Shown piece after piece: positions 26,221-35,196 of a DNA stretch of 64,000 nt. Numbering within the stretch: the stretch's first letter is position 1; each line of letters begins with the position of its first letter. Location: the NCBI RefSeq assembly GCF_050942425.1, contig NZ_CP192063.1, positions 10,230,001 to 10,294,000 on the forward strand. Reading direction: 5' to 3'. Below the pieces are notes generated by a model, which saw only the letters and a program-made list of their open reading frames with translations, searched no databases and was not told where the DNA came from. The stretch comes from Actinoallomurus sp050942425. GTDB taxonomy: Bacteria > Actinomycetota > Actinomycetes > Streptosporangiales > Streptosporangiaceae. The translations under genes were made by a program, and so were the position numbers.

Positions 26221-27438
26221 ATGGTGACGGACGTACGGGTGCGAGCACCGCGGGAGGCGGTGGCGCGGCCCACGACGATGAGCGATCCGGGGCAGCGCGG
26301 CAGGTTCGGCGACCACGGCGGACGGTACGTTCCGGAGTCGCTGGTGGCGGCGTGCGGGCAGGTCGAGGAGGCCTTCCGCGCGGCGTGGGCCGATCCGGCG
26401 TTCCGCGCGGCCCTCGCGGCGCTGCTGGCCGAGCACGTCGGCCGTCCGACGCCGCTGACCCGGGCCCGGCGGCTCTCCGCCGAGCTGGGCATCGACCTCC
26501 TGCTCAAACGCGAGGACCTGGCCCACACCGGCTCACACAAGATCAACAATGTCATGGGGCAGGCGCTGCTGGCCGCCCGGATGGGCCGGACCCGGCTGAT
26601 CGCCGAGACGGGCGCCGGGCAGCACGGGGTGGCCACCGCGACCGCCGCCGCCCTGCTCGGCCTGCGGGCCACCGTCTTCATGGGCGAACGCGACATCGAA
26701 CGGCAGGCGCTGAACGTCTTCCGGATGCGCCTGCTCGGCGCCGAGGTGATCCCGGTGACGACCGGCAGCCGGACGCTCAAGGACGCCACGAGTGAGGCGA
26801 TGCGCCACTGGGTCGGGGCGCTCGAGGACTCCCACTACTGCATGGGGTCCGTCGTCGGGCCCCACCCGTACCCGTGGATGGTCCGGGAGTTCCAGCGGGT
26901 CATCGGTGACGAGGCGCGTGGGCAGTGCGCCGCCGAGCTCGCCGCCGGCGCGCCGGACTACGTCGTGGCCTGCGTCGGCGGAGGGTCGAACGCCGCGGGC
27001 ACCTTCGCCGGGTTCGCCGACGGCCCGGCCCGGCTCGTCGGCGTCGAGGCCGAGGGCGGCTCCGGCGCGACCAACGGCCGGACCGGTGTGCTGCACGGCT
27101 TCCGCTCGCTGTTCCTGCAGGACGACGACGGCCAGATCACCGAGGCGCACTCCATCGCCGCCGGGCTGGACTACCCGGGGGTCGGACCAGAGCACGCCCA
27201 CCTGCGCGACCTCGGCCGGGCCCGGTACTTCACGGTCACCGACGAGGAGGTGGTCGACGCCGCGGTGCGCCTCGCCCGTACGGAGGGGATCGTCCCCGCG
27301 CTCGAGTCCGCCCACGCCGTCGCCTGGGTGATCCGCGCCGCGGCTGAGGGCGAGCTGCCGTCCGGTGCGACGGTCCTGCTCACGCTGTCCGGTCGCGGCG
27401 ACAAGGACATCTCGACCCTCATGGAGGTGATGAAGTGA
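26221..27438 (+). CDS. trpB: Tryptophan synthase beta chain
   Basis: 405 residues, TrpB1 type. PLP lysine at about residue 107 in HTGSHKINN. Also seen are the ETGAGQHGVATA substrate loop, the glycine-rich phosphate site CVGGGSNAAG and the C-terminal LSGRGDKD. The enzyme condenses indole and serine to tryptophan. The ATG with GGAGG 5 nt upstream fixes the start; a longer open frame begins in AT-rich non-coding DNA. It overlaps trpA by 4 nt. trpE, trpD and trpC are absent nearby, so this is probably a detached or second trpBA unit. HYCMGSVVGPHPYPWMV shows small departures from the usual HYLLGTVAGPHPFP segment. Confidence 0.95.
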   Translation: MVTDVRVRAPREAVARPTTMSDPGQRGRFGDHGGRYVPESLVAACGQVEEAFRAAWADPAFRAALAALLAEHVGRPTPLTRARRLSAELGIDLLLKREDLAHTGSHKINNVMGQALLAARMGRTRLIAETGAGQHGVATATAAALLGLRATVFMGERDIERQALNVFRMRLLGAEVIPVTTGSRTLKDATSEAMRHWVGALEDSHYCMGSVVGPHPYPWMVREFQRVIGDEARGQCAAELAAGAPDYVVACVGGGSNAAGTFAGFADGPARLVGVEAEGGSGATNGRTGVLHGFRSLFLQDDDGQITEAHSIAAGLDYPGVGPEHAHLRDLGRARYFTVTDEEVVDAAVRLARTEGIVPALESAHAVAWVIRAAAEGELPSGATVLLTLSGRGDKDISTLMEVMK

Positions 27439-28235
27439 ACCCGACGATGGCCCTCGGCTCACTCGAAAGGCACCTGCGGGACCGTCGGGACGGCGGCCGT
27501 ACGCTGCTCATGCCCTACCTGACCGGAGGGATCACGCCGGACTGGACGGACCACCTGCGGGCGTTCGCCGAGGCCGGCGCCGACGCGATCGAGGTCGGCC
27601 TGCCGTTCTCCGACCCCACCGTCGACGGCGTCACCATCCAGGAGGCGTCGAACGCGGCGCTGGCGCGCGGGGCCACGGTGCGCCGGATCCTCGCCGACGT
27701 CGCCCGCCGGGGCGAACCTGCCGTGCCCCTGGTCGCCAGCACGTACTACAACCTGGTCCTGCGGGACGGGCCGGAGGCGTTCTGCGCGGCGCTGCGGCAG
27801 GCCGGGATCACCGGGCTGATCGTGCCGGACCTGCCGCTCGACGAGGCCGACGAGCTGACCGACGTGGCGGCCGCCGCGGGCGTCGACCTGGCCCTGCTCG
27901 CCTCCCCGGCGACCCCGGAACCCCGGTTGGCGGAGATCGGCCGCCGCAGCCGCGGCTTCGTCTACGCCGTGTCGCGGATGGGCACGACCGGCGAGCGGGC
28001 CGCGCTCGCCGAGTCGGCGACAGCCTTGGCCGGACGGATCAAGGAGAACACGGACCGGCCGGTGCTCCTCGGGTTCGGCATCTCCACTCCCGAACAGGCG
28101 GTGGCGGCCGGCCGGGGCGCCGACGGCGTCGTCATCGGCGCGGCGCTGATGCGGCAGGTGCTCGACGGGTCCGGCCCGCGCCCCGTCGGCGCCTTCCTGG
28201 CTAAGATTCGCCGAGCACTCGACCAGGAGACCTGA
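27435..28235 (+). CDS. trpA: Tryptophan synthase alpha chain
   Basis: 266 residues, TIM barrel. The catalytic pair is present: E53 in AIEVGLPFSDP and D64 in VDGVTIQ. The C-terminal phosphate-binding strand GFGISTPEQ and GADGVVIGAAL are also conserved. It cleaves indole-3-glycerol phosphate and channels indole to TrpB. The GTG start overlaps the trpB stop (GTGA), consistent with balanced synthesis of the two subunits. A GntR regulator follows 20 bp downstream on the same strand. Confidence 0.95.
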   Translation: MNPTMALGSLERHLRDRRDGGRTLLMPYLTGGITPDWTDHLRAFAEAGADAIEVGLPFSDPTVDGVTIQEASNAALARGATVRRILADVARRGEPAVPLVASTYYNLVLRDGPEAFCAALRQAGITGLIVPDLPLDEADELTDVAAAAGVDLALLASPATPEPRLAEIGRRSRGFVYAVSRMGTTGERAALAESATALAGRIKENTDRPVLLGFGISTPEQAVAAGRGADGVVIGAALMRQVLDGSGPRPVGAFLAKIRRALDQET

Positions 28236-28255
28236 CCCGTTCACAAGGGAGGCCG

Positions 28256-29008
28256 ATGGCCCGCGACACCGGCCAGGAGGCGAGGTACCGCACCATCGCC
28301 GCCGACCTCGCCGCGAAGATCAAGGCGGGCCACTACGCCCCCGGCGAGACGCTCCCGCCGCAGCGCGAGCTGAGCGCCTCGTACGGGGTCACCCTCATGA
28401 CCCTCCGCCAGGCACTGCGCCGGCTCAGCGACGAGGGGCTGATCGTGCAGCGGCCGGGCCGTGGCACGTTCGTCGCGCCGCCGCACCTGGCGCTCGGCTC
28501 GCTCCGGAGCTTCGCCGACGATCTGCGGGAGCAGGGGCACGAGGTGCGCACCGTCGTGCTCGGCCGGGCCGTGCGCCGGGCGCCGGCCCGGGTCGCCGCG
28601 CGGCTGCGCAGCGGTCCCGGCGAGACCGCGCTCCGGCTGGAGCGGCTTCGGGAGTTCGCCGGGCGTCCGGCGATCCACCAGGTCTCCTGGGTCCGGCAGC
28701 CGTACGCCGAGCAGGTCCGCGACCGGGACTTCACCGGCGTCTCCCTGTACGGCGCCCTCGCCGACGCCGGTGTCGCCGTGGCGCGCGCCTCGGAGGCGAT
28801 CCGCCCCGGTCTGCTGGATCCCGCTCTCGCGGAGCACCTGAAGGAGCCGGCGGGCAGCCCGGTCTTCACCAGCGACCGGATCACCTACCTGATCGACGGC
28901 ACGGCCATCGTCGACGACCGCGCCACCATCCTCGGCAGCATGATGGAGATCGGTACCGAGCGGGCCGCGACCGGGCTGTCGCTCACGTGGGGAGCGACGG
29001 GGCAGTAG
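28256..29008 (+). CDS. GntR family regulator, HutC subfamily (UTRA domain)
   Basis: 250 residues, ATG with AAGGGAGG upstream. N-terminal winged helix-turn-helix at about residues 8-75 (YRTIAADLAAKIKAGHYAPGE, ASYGVTLMTLRQALRRL, VQRPGRGTFVA). A UTRA effector domain follows from about residue 95 to the end (LRLERLREFAGRPAIHQVSW). Such regulators respond to small metabolites. It is the last gene of a trpBA-gntR transcription unit, so it may autoregulate that unit through the inverted repeat at 26167-26211. Its 3' end overlaps the convergent pepP gene by 26 nt, so it may also influence the peptide operon. Both roles are inference. Confidence 0.88.
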   Translation: MARDTGQEARYRTIAADLAAKIKAGHYAPGETLPPQRELSASYGVTLMTLRQALRRLSDEGLIVQRPGRGTFVAPPHLALGSLRSFADDLREQGHEVRTVVLGRAVRRAPARVAARLRSGPGETALRLERLREFAGRPAIHQVSWVRQPYAEQVRDRDFTGVSLYGALADAGVAVARASEAIRPGLLDPALAEHLKEPAGSPVFTSDRITYLIDGTAIVDDRATILGSMMEIGTERAATGLSLTWGATGQ

Positions 29009-30332
29009 GTCCGCTCTGCCGCGCCATCCACTTCTCCAGGCCCTCGGCGTCCTGGGGAAGGGCATCGGACAGGACCTCCGCGCCGTCGGGTACCACCAGC
29101 AGGTCGTCCTCGATCCGCACGCCGACCCCCCGTAGTTCCGGCGGCACGGTTCGATCGTGGGCGTGGAAGTACAGGCCGGGTTCGACGGTGAGCACCATGT
29201 CGGGTGCCACGACGGCCCCGTGGTAGGCGTCCTCACTGGCCCGGACGCAGTCGTGCACGTCCAGGCCCAGGTGGTGGCCGATGCCGCACACCAGGTAGCG
29301 GCGATGGTGCTGGCCCGTGTCGGACAGCGCCTCGTCCACGGAGACCGGCAGCAGCCCCCAGTCGGCCAGGCCGTGCGCGATCACCTCCATGGCCACGTGA
29401 TGGAAGTCGGAGAACCGGCGGCCGGGCGCCACCGCCGCCATCCCCGCCCGGTGGGCCTTCTCGACCAGGTCGTGCACCTGCCGCTGGGCGGTGGAGAACC
29501 GGCCGGAGGCGGGGAACGTACGGGTGACGTCGGCGGTGTAGTGACTGCGGACCTCGACGCCCATGTCGAGCAGGACCAGCGCGTCCGGGAGCACCGGGCC
29601 GTCGCAGCGCACCCAGTGCAGGGTGGGCGCGTGCGGGCCGCTTCCGACGATCGTGGCGTAGCCGGGGCCGTTGCCGTACGCGCGGGCGTACCGGTCGAAA
29701 GTGCCCTGCAGCCACCGCTCTCCCGGCCCGGCGACCGCAGCGGGGATCTCCCGGACGACCGCGGCGAAGCCCTCGACGGTGCGGTCCACCGCCTCGCGCA
29801 GCCGCCCGACCTCCCACGGGTCCTTGAACATGCGCAGCTCGGCCAGCGTCCGGCCGACCTCCTCATCGACGGTGACCTCCTCGGAGAGCTCCGAGAGGGG
29901 CCGGACGTCGATGCCGAGCACCCGCGCCCAGTCCTCCGGCCCCGGCGCGGATCCGACCCAGAGTTCGCCGTGCCTGGCGTCGGTCCAGAAACCCGGCTCG
30001 CCCGGATAGGCGGGCGGCGGCACGTAGAGGGTGGCGTCGGCGCCGTGGAGCACGACGACGGCGTTCTCGATCGAGCAGCCCGTCACCCAGTAGAAGTCGC
30101 TGTTCGGGCGGAAGTCGTACGTCGTGTCGTTGCTCCGGGTGGGAGCCTCGCCGGCGGCCAGCACGATGGTCCGGCCGGGGAGGGCGGCGGCGAGACGCTC
30201 CCGGTGGGCGGCGGCGGCCTCGGCTGCGCCGGGGACGACCTGCGGGGTGCGGTCGGGGGTGTCCCAGCCCGTGTCCATGTACTCGACGAACGCGGGGATG
30301 TCCTTAAGCTTCGGGGGCCTGCCCTCACTCAT
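28983..30332 (-). CDS. pepP: Xaa-Pro aminopeptidase (M24B)
   Basis: 449 residues, cytoplasmic. N-terminal AMP_N domain (TYDFRPNSDFYWVTG) and a pita-bread catalytic domain. The five metal ligands are visible in LLDMGVEVRSHYTADVTRTF (two Asp), GIGHHLGLDVHD (His), LTVEPGLYF (Glu) and GVRIEDDLLV (Glu). It removes the N-terminal residue when proline (or a hydroxyproline-like residue) is in second place. It is the last gene of the GH127-opp operon; its start region overlaps the previous gene by 8 nt, with GGAGGAGG upstream. A GTG one codon earlier (30335) is an alternative start. Confidence 0.93.
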   Translation of the reverse strand: MSEGRPPKLKDIPAFVEYMDTGWDTPDRTPQVVPGAAEAAAAHRERLAAALPGRTIVLAAGEAPTRSNDTTYDFRPNSDFYWVTGCSIENAVVVLHGADATLYVPPPAYPGEPGFWTDARHGELWVGSAPGPEDWARVLGIDVRPLSELSEEVTVDEEVGRTLAELRMFKDPWEVGRLREAVDRTVEGFAAVVREIPAAVAGPGERWLQGTFDRYARAYGNGPGYATIVGSGPHAPTLHWVRCDGPVLPDALVLLDMGVEVRSHYTADVTRTFPASGRFSTAQRQVHDLVEKAHRAGMAAVAPGRRFSDFHHVAMEVIAHGLADWGLLPVSVDEALSDTGQHHRRYLVCGIGHHLGLDVHDCVRASEDAYHGAVVAPDMVLTVEPGLYFHAHDRTVPPELRGVGVRIEDDLLVVPDGAEVLSDALPQDAEGLEKWMARQSGPTAPSLPT

Positions 30333-31617
30333 CACGGATTCCTCCTCCTGTCTCGCGGACCATCTCGGTCAAGCGCGCGAAGACCCGGTCGTCGCCGATG
30401 CCGTCGTGCTCGTACTCGTTGGTGATCCAGACCCGGGTGTTGCCGACGCGGGAGGCGGTGTCCAGTTGCAGGCCCGCGTCCACGTACATGTCGTCGTGGT
30501 AGACGGCGGCGGCGACCGGGATCTCGTTGGCCGCCAGCCGGTCGAGGTCGTAGAGCTCCGGCCATTCCGTACGGGCGGCCAGCCGTTCGACCGCCCCGCG
30601 GAACGGGCGCAGTTCGGAGATCTCCTGGAACATCCAGGGGTAGATCATCTCCCCGGTGAACAGCAGCGGCCTGGCGTCCTCCGCGAACCGCGGGTGCCTG
30701 GCCCGCTCGGCCTGCGCCGCCCATCCGGTCGCGCCCGCGCCGTGCCCGTAGATGCTCTCCTGCAGGGCGGCGAACAGCGGACTGTCGCTGTACGACGACC
30801 GGGCCAGCACGCCGTGCAGGAACACCGCCGACAGCTCGTCCCCGTTGAACGCCTCGTCGAGCAGCCAGTGCATCCGCTCGTAGCCGGGCTTCATGCCGAA
30901 GTCGATGCCGAGCGACTGCAACCGCCGGACCGTCAGCACGTCGCCGTCGGGCAGCCGAACGTCGCCCTCGGACAGGCGGTCGGCGATCCGGCCGACGTGC
31001 TCGACGTGCTGCGGATAGCGGCGGTAGAACTCCCGGTTCTTCGCCTCGACCCGCGGGTACGTGCGCCGGTACACCTCGGCGGCCGACGGGTCGAGGCCGG
31101 GCAGACCGCCGGTGACGTAGCACGCGCTCAGGCCCTCGGACGCCGTGGACAGGTACGTCATCGTGAGGAAGCCGCCGTACGACTGCCCGAGCGTGGACCA
31201 GCGCCGGCCGCCGAAGACGGTCTTCCGCAGGTGTTCGTGGTCGGCCACGATCGAGTCGGCCCGGAAGCACGCGAGGAAGTCCGCGCCCTCTTCGGCGGTC
31301 GCGAAGGAGCTCATCCGCCGGCCGTCGATCTTCGTGCTGCGGCCGGTGCCGCGCTGATCCACCAGGATCACGCGATGGGTCTTCAGCGCCTGGCCGAGCC
31401 ACCCGTCCGCGGCGAGCGGACGCGGGCCCTTTCCGCCGGGTCCGCCCTGGAGGTAGACCAGGCAGGGCAGGTCCTCGCCGGCGCGTACCGGATCGGCGAG
31501 CTCGCGGAAGAAGATCTGGATCGTGCCGCGCTCGGGGTCGGACCAGTCGAGCGGGACATCGGCGACGTGCTCGCGCACGCGCAGGCCCGGGATGGTGTAC
31601 GCCACGGTCTCGCTCAT
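30325..31617 (-). CDS. Prolyl aminopeptidase-like alpha/beta hydrolase (S33)
   Basis: 430 residues, the length of the large Aeromonas/Streptomyces-type proline iminopeptidases. Oxyanion segment YLQGGPGGKGPRP, VDQRGTGRSTK, nucleophile serine in LGQSYGGFLT, and a late YHDDMYVD...NEYEHDGIGD segment that supplies the Asp and His. There is no signal peptide, so it is cytoplasmic. It cleaves N-terminal proline from peptides; enzymes of this class have been reported to accept hydroxyproline too. The ATG overlaps the oppF stop (ATGA), so it is part of the oligopeptide operon. It pairs functionally with the downstream Xaa-Pro aminopeptidase. Confidence 0.88.
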   Translation of the reverse strand: MSETVAYTIPGLRVREHVADVPLDWSDPERGTIQIFFRELADPVRAGEDLPCLVYLQGGPGGKGPRPLAADGWLGQALKTHRVILVDQRGTGRSTKIDGRRMSSFATAEEGADFLACFRADSIVADHEHLRKTVFGGRRWSTLGQSYGGFLTMTYLSTASEGLSACYVTGGLPGLDPSAAEVYRRTYPRVEAKNREFYRRYPQHVEHVGRIADRLSEGDVRLPDGDVLTVRRLQSLGIDFGMKPGYERMHWLLDEAFNGDELSAVFLHGVLARSSYSDSPLFAALQESIYGHGAGATGWAAQAERARHPRFAEDARPLLFTGEMIYPWMFQEISELRPFRGAVERLAARTEWPELYDLDRLAANEIPVAAAVYHDDMYVDAGLQLDTASRVGNTRVWITNEYEHDGIGDDRVFARLTEMVRETGGGIRDE

Positions 31618-32435
31618 CGAGCACCCTTCCGCCTGCGGTTCCACTCCGGGTTGATCCGTGGGATCGCGGCCAGGAGGGCCTGTGTGTAGGCGTCCTGTGG
31701 GTGCTCGAAGACCTGGCGGCACGGACCCTTCTCGACGATCCTCCCCTTGTTCATGACCGCCACCTGTTGCGCGATCTTCCGGACCACGGCCAGGTCGTGC
31801 GCGATGAAGATGTAGCTGAAGCCGCTCTCCCGTTGCAGGCCCATCAGCAACTCGATGACCTGCGCCTGGACGGACACATCCAGCGCGGAGACCGCCTCGT
31901 CGCAGATCACCAGCTTCGGGCTGACCGCGAGCGCACGGGCGATGCCGATCCGCTGGGCCTGCCCTCCGGAGAACTGCGCGGGGTAGCGCTGCGCGTGGTC
32001 GGGGTCGAGGCCGACGCGTTCCATCAGCTCCCTCGCGAACACGCGGCGGCCGCCCGGAGGCTTGGTTCCCTGATAGTCCAGCGGTGCCAGCAGGATGCGC
32101 TCGACGGTGTGCCGGGGGTTGAGCGAGGAGAACGGGTCCTGAAAGACGACCTGCACGTTGGCGCGGTAGTGGGCGAGCCGCGCGCCGGTGGCGCGGGTGA
32201 TGTCCTCGCCCTCGAACCGCAGGGTGCCCGCACTCGGCTCCATCAGCTTGGCGACGAGCCGCGCGGTGGTGGACTTGCCGCTGCCGGACTCGCCGACCAC
32301 GGCGAGGGTCTCGCCCAGCCGCACGTCGAAGCCGACGCCGTCCACGGCGGTGAACTCGCTCTTACGCCCGTACGGGCCGCGCGTGGTGAACCGTTTGGTC
32401 AGGTCGCGCGCGCTGAGCAGCACGTCACCACTCAC
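31614..32435 (-). CDS. oppF: Oligopeptide ABC transporter ATP-binding protein OppF
   Basis: 273 residues from the GTG overlapping the oppD stop (GTGA). Walker A GESGSGKST, Q-loop VVFQDPFSSLNPRHTV, signature FSGGQAQRIGIARAL, Walker B KLVICDEAVSALD and the switch His in IFIAHDLAVV. The C-terminal PQDAYTQALLAAIPRINP is the oligo/dipeptide ATPase extension (oligo_HPY). With OppD it forms the heterodimeric motor for peptide uptake. An upstream in-frame extension exists but lies within oppD and is not used. Confidence 0.93.
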   Translation of the reverse strand: MSGDVLLSARDLTKRFTTRGPYGRKSEFTAVDGVGFDVRLGETLAVVGESGSGKSTTARLVAKLMEPSAGTLRFEGEDITRATGARLAHYRANVQVVFQDPFSSLNPRHTVERILLAPLDYQGTKPPGGRRVFARELMERVGLDPDHAQRYPAQFSGGQAQRIGIARALAVSPKLVICDEAVSALDVSVQAQVIELLMGLQRESGFSYIFIAHDLAVVRKIAQQVAVMNKGRIVEKGPCRQVFEHPQDAYTQALLAAIPRINPEWNRRRKGAR

Positions 32436-33247
32436 AGGCTCACCTCGTCGGCCGGAAGGTCGTCGTCGATCTGCGGGATGCTGTCCAGCAGCATCCGCGT
32501 GTAGTCGTGCCCGGGCGCGGCGAAGATCTGCTCGGCGGTGCCGTACTCCACCTGCTCGCCCTGGCACATCACCAGCACACGTGTCGCCAGCGAACTGATC
32601 ACGGCGAGGTCGTGGGTGACGAAGACCATCCCCGTCCCCGTCTGCCGTTGCAGGTCGGCGAGCAGGCGCAGGATCTGGGCCTGCACCGTCACGTCCAGGG
32701 CGGTGGTCGGCTCGTCGGCGATGAGCAGCGCGGGCGAGCAGACGAGCGCCATCGCGATCATGATGCGCTGCCGCTGCCCGCCGGAGAACTGGTGGGGGTA
32801 GTGACCCACTCGCCGGTCCGGCTCGGGAATGCCGACCTGCGCCAGCGCCTCGACGGCGACCTTCCTGGCCGCCTTCCGTGAGCCGTCCCGGTGAGCCCGG
32901 TACATCTCTTCGATCTGCAGGCCGACCGTGTAGTACGGGTTCAGCGCCGACAGCGGGTCCTGGAAGATCATCGAAGCCTGCTCGCCCCGGATCCGACGCA
33001 TCTCCCGGTCCGTGCGGCCGAGCAGTTCGACGCCGTCCAGCCGGATGCTGCCCTGCGTCCGGGCTCCGGCCGGCAGCAGGCCCATGATGGCCAGGCTGGT
33101 CATCGACTTACCGGAGCCGGACTCGCCGACGATGCCGACCGTCTCCTCCCGGTCGACCGTGAACGACACGTCCTTGACGACGTCCACGGGGCCGCGCGTG
33201 GTCGGGAACGTCACGGTGAGGTCCTCCACGACGAGCAGATCACTCAT
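32432..33247 (-). CDS. oppD: Oligopeptide ABC transporter ATP-binding protein OppD
   Basis: 271 residues, ATG overlapping the oppB stop (ATGA). Walker A GESGSGKSM, Q-loop MIFQDPLSALNPYYTV, signature FSGGQRQRIMIAMAL, Walker B LLIADEPTTALD, switch VFVTHDLAVISS, and the family end PGHDYTRMLLDSIPQ. It is shorter than most OppD proteins (about 320-330 residues): the C-terminal extension is brief. It is the motor subunit paired with OppF. Confidence 0.93.
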   Translation of the reverse strand: MSDLLVVEDLTVTFPTTRGPVDVVKDVSFTVDREETVGIVGESGSGKSMTSLAIMGLLPAGARTQGSIRLDGVELLGRTDREMRRIRGEQASMIFQDPLSALNPYYTVGLQIEEMYRAHRDGSRKAARKVAVEALAQVGIPEPDRRVGHYPHQFSGGQRQRIMIAMALVCSPALLIADEPTTALDVTVQAQILRLLADLQRQTGTGMVFVTHDLAVISSLATRVLVMCQGEQVEYGTAEQIFAAPGHDYTRMLLDSIPQIDDDLPADEVSL

Positions 33248-34233
33248 CGGATCCTCACTCTCGGGTCGAGTCCGGTGTAGACGAGGTCGACCACGACGTT
33301 GCCCACCACGACGAAGAACGCCGCGAGGAGGGTGACCGCCATGATCACCGGCTGGTCGTTCTTGGCGATCGAGTCGGCGGCCATCTTGCCGACGCCGTTG
33401 AGGCCGAAGACCTTCTCGGTGATGAGCGCGCCGCCCAGCAGCGCGGCGAAGTCCATGCCGAAGATCGTGGTGATCGGCGTGAGGGCGGGCCGCAACGCGT
33501 GCCGCCGCAGCACGAGCCCGGGGGGAAGCCCTTTGGCCCGGGCCGTCCGCATGAAGTTCTCGGCCAGCGTCTCGATGACGTTCGACCTCGTCAGCCGGGC
33601 GTAGAGGCAGGAGTACATGGTCGCCAGGACGATCCACGGCATCAGGTAGGACTCGAACCACCCGACCGGGTCGTCGGTGAACCCCACGGCCGAGGGGAAC
33701 GGCAGGATCTGCAGCTTGACCACCAGGACGTACTGGAGGGCCAGCGCCAGGACGTAGTTGGGAATGCTGGCGCCGCCCAGGGCCAGGCCCATCGCGGCCC
33801 GATCCCACCAGGTGCCTTCCTTGACCGCGCTGAGCAGGCCGGCGGAGACACCGATGACCAGCCAGAGCACCGCCGCGCCGACCGCGACGGTGGCGCTGAC
33901 GGGAAGACGGTCCAGGACCATCTGCCACACGGACTGGTTGGTCTGGAACGAGTAGCCGAGGCACGGCGCCGGGCAGTGGACCAGGTTCGCGCCCGACCCG
34001 TAGTCCCGCCCGGCGAACAGCCCGCCCAGGAAGTCCGAGAACTGCGTGAGGAACGGCTTGTCCAGCCCGAGGGACGTGCGGATCTGCAGGACCCGATCCG
34101 GCGTGCAGGTCTTGCCGCAGATCATCAACGCCGGGTCCGGCGACAGCTTGAAGAAGATCAGGAAGGTGAAGAGACAGATCAGGAAGAGGATCAGCACGAG
34201 CCCGGCGATCCGGCCGGCGAGATAACGGGCCAT
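33244..34233 (-). CDS. oppB: Oligopeptide ABC transporter permease OppB
   Basis: 329 residues, six predicted membrane helices. N-terminus ARYLAGRIAGLVLILFLICLFTFLIFF is the usual first helix. The coupling EAA-type loop is in FMRTARAKGLPPGLVLRRHALRPALTPI. The periplasmic loop between helices 1 and 2 is larger than usual and holds four cysteines (ICGKTC, HCPAPC), which may form disulfides. The start codon overlaps the oppC stop (TGATG). It forms the translocation pore with OppC. Confidence 0.92.
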   Translation of the reverse strand: MARYLAGRIAGLVLILFLICLFTFLIFFKLSPDPALMICGKTCTPDRVLQIRTSLGLDKPFLTQFSDFLGGLFAGRDYGSGANLVHCPAPCLGYSFQTNQSVWQMVLDRLPVSATVAVGAAVLWLVIGVSAGLLSAVKEGTWWDRAAMGLALGGASIPNYVLALALQYVLVVKLQILPFPSAVGFTDDPVGWFESYLMPWIVLATMYSCLYARLTRSNVIETLAENFMRTARAKGLPPGLVLRRHALRPALTPITTIFGMDFAALLGGALITEKVFGLNGVGKMAADSIAKNDQPVIMAVTLLAAFFVVVGNVVVDLVYTGLDPRVRIR

Positions 34234-35189
34234 CAGGATGCCTCCCCCGCGTCGGTGGCGGCCCGGATCCGGTCCCCGAGCACGGTGAGGGACAGGACCG
34301 TGAGGAAGAGGAAGAGCCCTGGGACCGCGAAGTACATCGGATCCACGGCGTACCAGCTCACCGAGTCCGCGATCATCTGCCCCCACGAGGGGGTCGGCGG
34401 GCTGACGCCCACGCCGAGGAAGGACAGTCCGGCCTCGGTCCCGATGTAGCCGGGTACCGCCAGGGTCGTGATCACGATGAGCGAGTTGCGCAGGTTCGGC
34501 AGGATCTCCTTGAACACCAGGGCGCCCGTGGACGCTCCCGACGCGCGGGCCGCCTCGACGAACTCCCGGTTCACCAGCGTCAGCGTCTGCCCGCGCACGA
34601 CCCGCGCGAGGTACGGCCAGCCGAACCCGCTGATCACCGCGACCAGCAGGTACGACCGGTTCCCCGCCGGCAGCGACGACAGGATCGCGATCATGAAGAT
34701 CAGCGCCGGGAAGGCCATCAGGAAGTCCATGAGCCGGGAGACGGCCTGGTCGACCCAGCCGCCGCAGAAGCCGGCGAGCATCCCGAAGACCACCCCGAGC
34801 AGCGTGGTCAGCACGGTCGCCGACGCGGCGATGAGGAACGACACACGGGCGCCGTAGGCGATGCGGGCCAGGATGTCGCGGCCGTTCAGCGGCTCGACCC
34901 CCAACGGGTGGCCGGCACTGATCCCGCCGAACGAGCCCTTGGGCAGCCCGCCGGAGTCGATGTTGATCGCGGACGTGTCGAACGCGGTCGGCCCGTGGCC
35001 GGTGAGGGTGGCGATCAGCGGCGCGCAGATCGCCATCAGTATCACGAGCGCGAGGAATCCGGCGCTGAGGAGGGCAACCCAGTCGTGCAGGAGGGCGTTC
35101 AGGATGCGCCGTCCCGGGGTGGCGGGCGCACCGGGTGCGCCCGCCGCCGGGCCGGCCTGCGCGTCGAGCGATTGCGCGGCGGTCGTCAT
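34233..35189 (-). CDS. oppC: Oligopeptide ABC transporter permease OppC
   Basis: 318 residues. An N-terminal cytoplasmic tail rich in Ala/Pro is followed by the first helix (WVALLSAGFLALVILMAICAPLI). The OppC-type sequence GHPLGVEPLNGRDILARIAYGARVS corresponds to the usual HPLGTDxxGRDVLSR motif. The coupling loop is EFVEAARASGASTGALVFKEILPNL. It lies 7 bp after oppA on the same message. Confidence 0.93.
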   Translation of the reverse strand: MTTAAQSLDAQAGPAAGAPGAPATPGRRILNALLHDWVALLSAGFLALVILMAICAPLIATLTGHGPTAFDTSAINIDSGGLPKGSFGGISAGHPLGVEPLNGRDILARIAYGARVSFLIAASATVLTTLLGVVFGMLAGFCGGWVDQAVSRLMDFLMAFPALIFMIAILSSLPAGNRSYLLVAVISGFGWPYLARVVRGQTLTLVNREFVEAARASGASTGALVFKEILPNLRNSLIVITTLAVPGYIGTEAGLSFLGVGVSPPTPSWGQMIADSVSWYAVDPMYFAVPGLFLFLTVLSLTVLGDRIRAATDAGEAS

Positions 35190-35196
35190 GACCGGC

